From positions 1 to 6,593 of the forward strand of contig DAOVJL010000071.1 in the NCBI GenBank assembly GCA_030673275.1: a stretch of 6,593 nucleotides of DNA, in the 5' to 3' direction. The stretch comes from Sulfurimonas sp. Lineage in GTDB: Bacteria; Campylobacterota; Campylobacteria; Campylobacterales; Sulfurimonadaceae. Of the stretch, positions 4,808 through 6,593 are shown in pieces. Position 1 is the stretch's first letter. Each line of letters starts with the position of its first letter. The notes beneath the pieces were generated by a model. That model saw only the letters and a list, made by a program, of their open reading frames with translations, did not search any database and had not been told where the DNA came from. The position numbers and the translations under genes were made by a program.

Positions 4808-5491
4808 CTACCTCTTCTTAAATATAAGAAGTGTTTTATCCTCTGTGTCGTAGAGTGAAAAAGTCTGCTTATCCACAAGCTTTAAACCTGAGAGTTTTTG
4901 AAATATTTTTATTTTATGAAAATATTGAACTATAGTGTTTTGATATTTTTTATACATGTCATCTTCAGTTTTTTCAAAAAGAGTAAATTTAGTATGCAAC
5001 TCATCATTAGCAAAAAGTGCATCTACAACTAAAAACTCTTTTTCATTCTCACTACTCATTGTGCCCTCGGCTACATCGCTAAAACCATATATAGTGTTTA
5101 TATCAGCTATAAAGATTCCATCATCATTTAATCTGTCTGCTATTGCATCTAAAAACTTAACAAGTTCATCTTTGTCTAAGAAGTTAAGAACATCAAATAT
5201 ACTTACAACAGCATCATATTTGCCATCTACTTCACGCACATCTATACACTCAGCGTCTAAGCCCTGCTCTTTACACTCAGCAATCATAACAGAGCTAAGA
5301 TCGACACCTTTACATGTAACCCCGTCACTAATCATTCGCTGCATAAAACCACCGCGACCACAACCAACATCTAAAAGTGTTTTTATATTATAATCATCAA
5401 GTTCTGAACGGTAGAGGTCATAAAGTGCTTCTGTAGCTTCCTCTATGCCTAAAAGATGCTCAGCTTTGGCATATAGGTCTAAATTAGTCAT
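4808..5491 (-). CDS. class I SAM-dependent methyltransferase
   Basis: 227 residues with a Rossmann-type SAM domain. Motif I is LLDVGCGRGGFM (39-50), the acidic post-I residue is D64 in GVDLSS, and ECIDVRE (81-87) fits motif II. YDAVVSIFDVLNFL (92-105) is motif III/IV, and GIFIADINT (125-133) the following strand. The C-terminal third (about 150-227) is a small alpha/beta cap with aromatic residues (YFHKIKIF), probably the substrate lid. The substrate is unknown; the fold fits small-molecule methylation better than rRNA or DNA modification, as no NPPY-type motif or RNA-binding domain is seen. The ATG follows the hisG stop by 3 bp with only a weak AAG upstream, so it is probably translated by coupling to hisG. 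It lacks the zinc ribbon of the other methyltransferase in this window and shares little beyond the SAM motifs, so they are not recent duplicates. Confidence 0.9.
   Translation of the reverse strand: MTNLDLYAKAEHLLGIEEATEALYDLYRSELDDYNIKTLLDVGCGRGGFMQRMISDGVTCKGVDLSSVMIAECKEQGLDAECIDVREVDGKYDAVVSIFDVLNFLDKDELVKFLDAIADRLNDDGIFIADINTIYGFSDVAEGTMSSENEKEFLVVDALFANDELHTKFTLFEKTEDDMYKKYQNTIVQYFHKIKIFQKLSGLKLVDKQTFSLYDTEDKTLLIFKKR
4811..4815 (-). promoter_or_regulatory. ribosome binding site that decides the TTG start of the lipoprotein
   Basis: The - strand reads AGAGG directly before the TAG stop of the methyltransferase, with the TTG at 4800 ten bases further on. The spacing is slightly long. 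It favours the 132-residue form over the longer frame and would couple translation of the two genes. Confidence 0.4.
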
Positions 5492-5494
5492 ATC

Positions 5495-6121
5495 TTAAGC
5501 TTGTTGCTCTGCTTTAATAACTTCATTAATTTTTTCGTAGATATCTAAAACTTCATCTTTTTTAGCGATGTAGCTGTTTTTATTTGCAATTAGATAAGTT
5601 GATGATGTCATAATATCTTCTACAACTTCTAAACCATTTTGTTTCATTGTAGCACCAGTCTCAACAACATCAACTATCATGTCAGCCAGTCCAATGATTG
5701 GAGCAAGTTCGATTGAACCGTAAAGTTTAATAATATCAACAGAAACAGCACGCTCTTCAAAGTAGCGTTTAGTGATATTTACCATCTTAGATGCTACTTT
5801 TATATCAGGTTTGTTAAGGTCAAGTTTTTCACCTTTTTTCATCCCTATAGAGACCTTACAAACTCCACGTTTAAGGTCAAGCAGACGAATCACATCAAGT
5901 CCCTGCTCCTCTAAAGTATCAAGCCCTACTACGCCAATATCAGCTGCTTGATGAAAAACATATGTTGCAACATCTTGATTTCTTACAAGTAAAAAACGAA
6001 AATCAGGAGTATCTAAAATAAGCTTTCTGTCATCAAATTTAAAACCCTCACCAAAAATAGTCTCAAATATCTCTAAAGTCTCTTTTGCAATACGACCTTT
6101 TGGAAGTGCAACTGTTAACAT
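5495..6121 (-). CDS. hisG: ATP phosphoribosyltransferase, short form (catalytic subunit)
   Basis: HisG joins ATP and PRPP to give phosphoribosyl-ATP, the first committed step of histidine synthesis. At 208 residues this is the short form (HisG-S): the two periplasmic-binding-protein-like catalytic lobes are complete, but the C-terminal ~80-residue histidine-binding domain of long HisG is absent. Visible signatures are ALPKGR (5-10), LVRNQDV (45-51), DIGVVGLDTL (61-70), KLYGSIELAP (132-141) and the PRPP-binding loop DVVETGATMKQNGL (151-164). By family knowledge the short form needs the HisZ regulatory subunit in a hetero-octamer; hisZ is not in this window. The ATG is preceded by AAGGAA (6132-6127) at a five-base spacing and overlaps the coaX stop by 7 bp. 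The downstream methyltransferase begins 3 bp after the stop. It is thus an operon-internal gene separated from the other his genes. Confidence 0.96.
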   Translation of the reverse strand: MLTVALPKGRIAKETLEIFETIFGEGFKFDDRKLILDTPDFRFLLVRNQDVATYVFHQAADIGVVGLDTLEEQGLDVIRLLDLKRGVCKVSIGMKKGEKLDLNKPDIKVASKMVNITKRYFEERAVSVDIIKLYGSIELAPIIGLADMIVDVVETGATMKQNGLEVVEDIMTSSTYLIANKNSYIAKKDEVLDIYEKINEVIKAEQQA

Positions 6122-6593
6122 GTAAGTTCCTTAGTATTTTTCATAATCTTTTTCATTCCATTAAATATCAGTCTCTCATCTACTTTGGCATTTGGAAATA
6201 TTTTTGCAAACTCTTTTGCATCTCCGCCTGTTAAATATATATCCATATCATGAGATATAATTTCACTGTAAAGTGTTTTTAGATATCCATAACTTATGGA
6301 ATCTCTGGAATTTTTTGGCATTATATCTAAGTCACACTCAAAATTAAATGAATAATCCAAAACACTCGATATATTTTTATACGTTTGACTCATCGCTTTA
6401 ATACCAGGGTATATAAAACCACCCTCATAGGTACCATCTTTTACAATATCAACGGTAATGGCACTTCCAACGTCAATAATGATTCCATCATTTATAGCTT
6501 CACAAGCCATAATTCTGTCAATTCCCATAGTTTCATAGTATTTTGGGAGGTCTACATGTAGAGATAAATCAACCCAGTTTTTTAAAAGTTTTA
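6115..6593 (-). CDS. coaX: type III pantothenate kinase, 5' end outside window
   Basis: CoaX phosphorylates pantothenate, the first step of coenzyme A synthesis, and belongs to the ASKHA actin-like kinase fold. 158 residues are visible and the frame stays open to the window edge; an internal ATG at 6528 is not the true start. Diagnostic motifs are YYETMGIDRIMACEA (the family's G-x-D-R, with its catalytic Asp), IDVGSAITVDIV (the second nucleotide-binding segment, usually with GTA; here GSA) and EGGFIYPG. The later YLTGGDA is the adenosine-side glycine motif. The first ~50 residues, including the DxGN phosphate loop, are outside. Full-length proteins of this group are about 205-260 residues. 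The stop overlaps the hisG start by 7 bp, so the two are very probably co-transcribed and coupled. No promoter is visible; it must lie outside the window. Confidence 0.95.
   Translation of the reverse strand, partial: KLLKNWVDLSLHVDLPKYYETMGIDRIMACEAINDGIIIDVGSAITVDIVKDGTYEGGFIYPGIKAMSQTYKNISSVLDYSFNFECDLDIMPKNSRDSISYGYLKTLYSEIISHDMDIYLTGGDAKEFAKIFPNAKVDERLIFNGMKKIMKNTKELTC

Noticed and set aside
4956..5393. 145-codon open frame on the + strand
   Set aside because: It is antisense to the second methyltransferase; the Ser-rich composition is that of a mirrored gene, not a real protein.
1..6593. CRISPR array, insertion sequence, prophage or tRNA gene
   Set aside because: No regularly spaced repeats, transposase or phage motifs, terminal inverted repeats or cloverleaf sequences were seen.

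Overview
The window looks like an ordinary chromosomal segment of a Campylobacterota (epsilonproteobacterial) organism, most like the free-living Sulfurimonas/Sulfuricurvum type. This is inferred from the low G+C content, tight gene packing, Lys/Ile/Asn-rich proteins, a histidine kinase with the AHQWKQPL H-box common in this phylum, extended -10 promoters without recognisable -35 boxes, and the neighbourhood of coaX, short-form hisG and a methyltransferase. No rRNA, tRNA, CRISPR array, insertion sequence or prophage gene is visible.

Layout from left to right. (1) The 3' end of pdxA (vitamin B6 synthesis) on the + strand. (2) On the - strand, a small secreted protein that looks like a divergent, shortened YceI-like protein, and a SAM methyltransferase with an N-terminal zinc ribbon. 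(3) Divergent from the methyltransferase, on the + strand, a membrane-anchored metallophosphoesterase. Its 3' end overlaps tail-to-tail with a small - strand gene for a HicA-like protein that has no HicB partner. (4) A 233-bp AT-rich regulatory gap holding a tandem direct repeat. It precedes a + strand gene for an unusual cytoplasmic sensor protein with a receiver domain in front of a histidine kinase. (5) On the - strand, a compact, probably co-transcribed run: coaX (5' end outside the window), hisG (short form), a second SAM methyltransferase and a small lipoprotein. Its junctions are overlaps or gaps of a few bases.

The genes do not form one pathway. Housekeeping functions at both ends (B6, CoA and histidine synthesis) flank envelope and signalling genes. 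The coaX-hisG-methyltransferase-lipoprotein run is the clearest functional unit by spacing.

I found no convincing new defence or mobile system. The most interesting signals are regulatory. The first is a 55-bp divergent intergenic region with two back-to-back extended -10 elements, each placed so that both mRNAs would be leaderless or nearly so. The second is a ~21-bp-period direct repeat flanking a TATAAT box upstream of the receiver-kinase gene. Also notable are the HicA-like orphan with its 47-bp antisense coding overlap, and a consensus twin-arginine motif placed after three membrane segments in the metallophosphoesterase.
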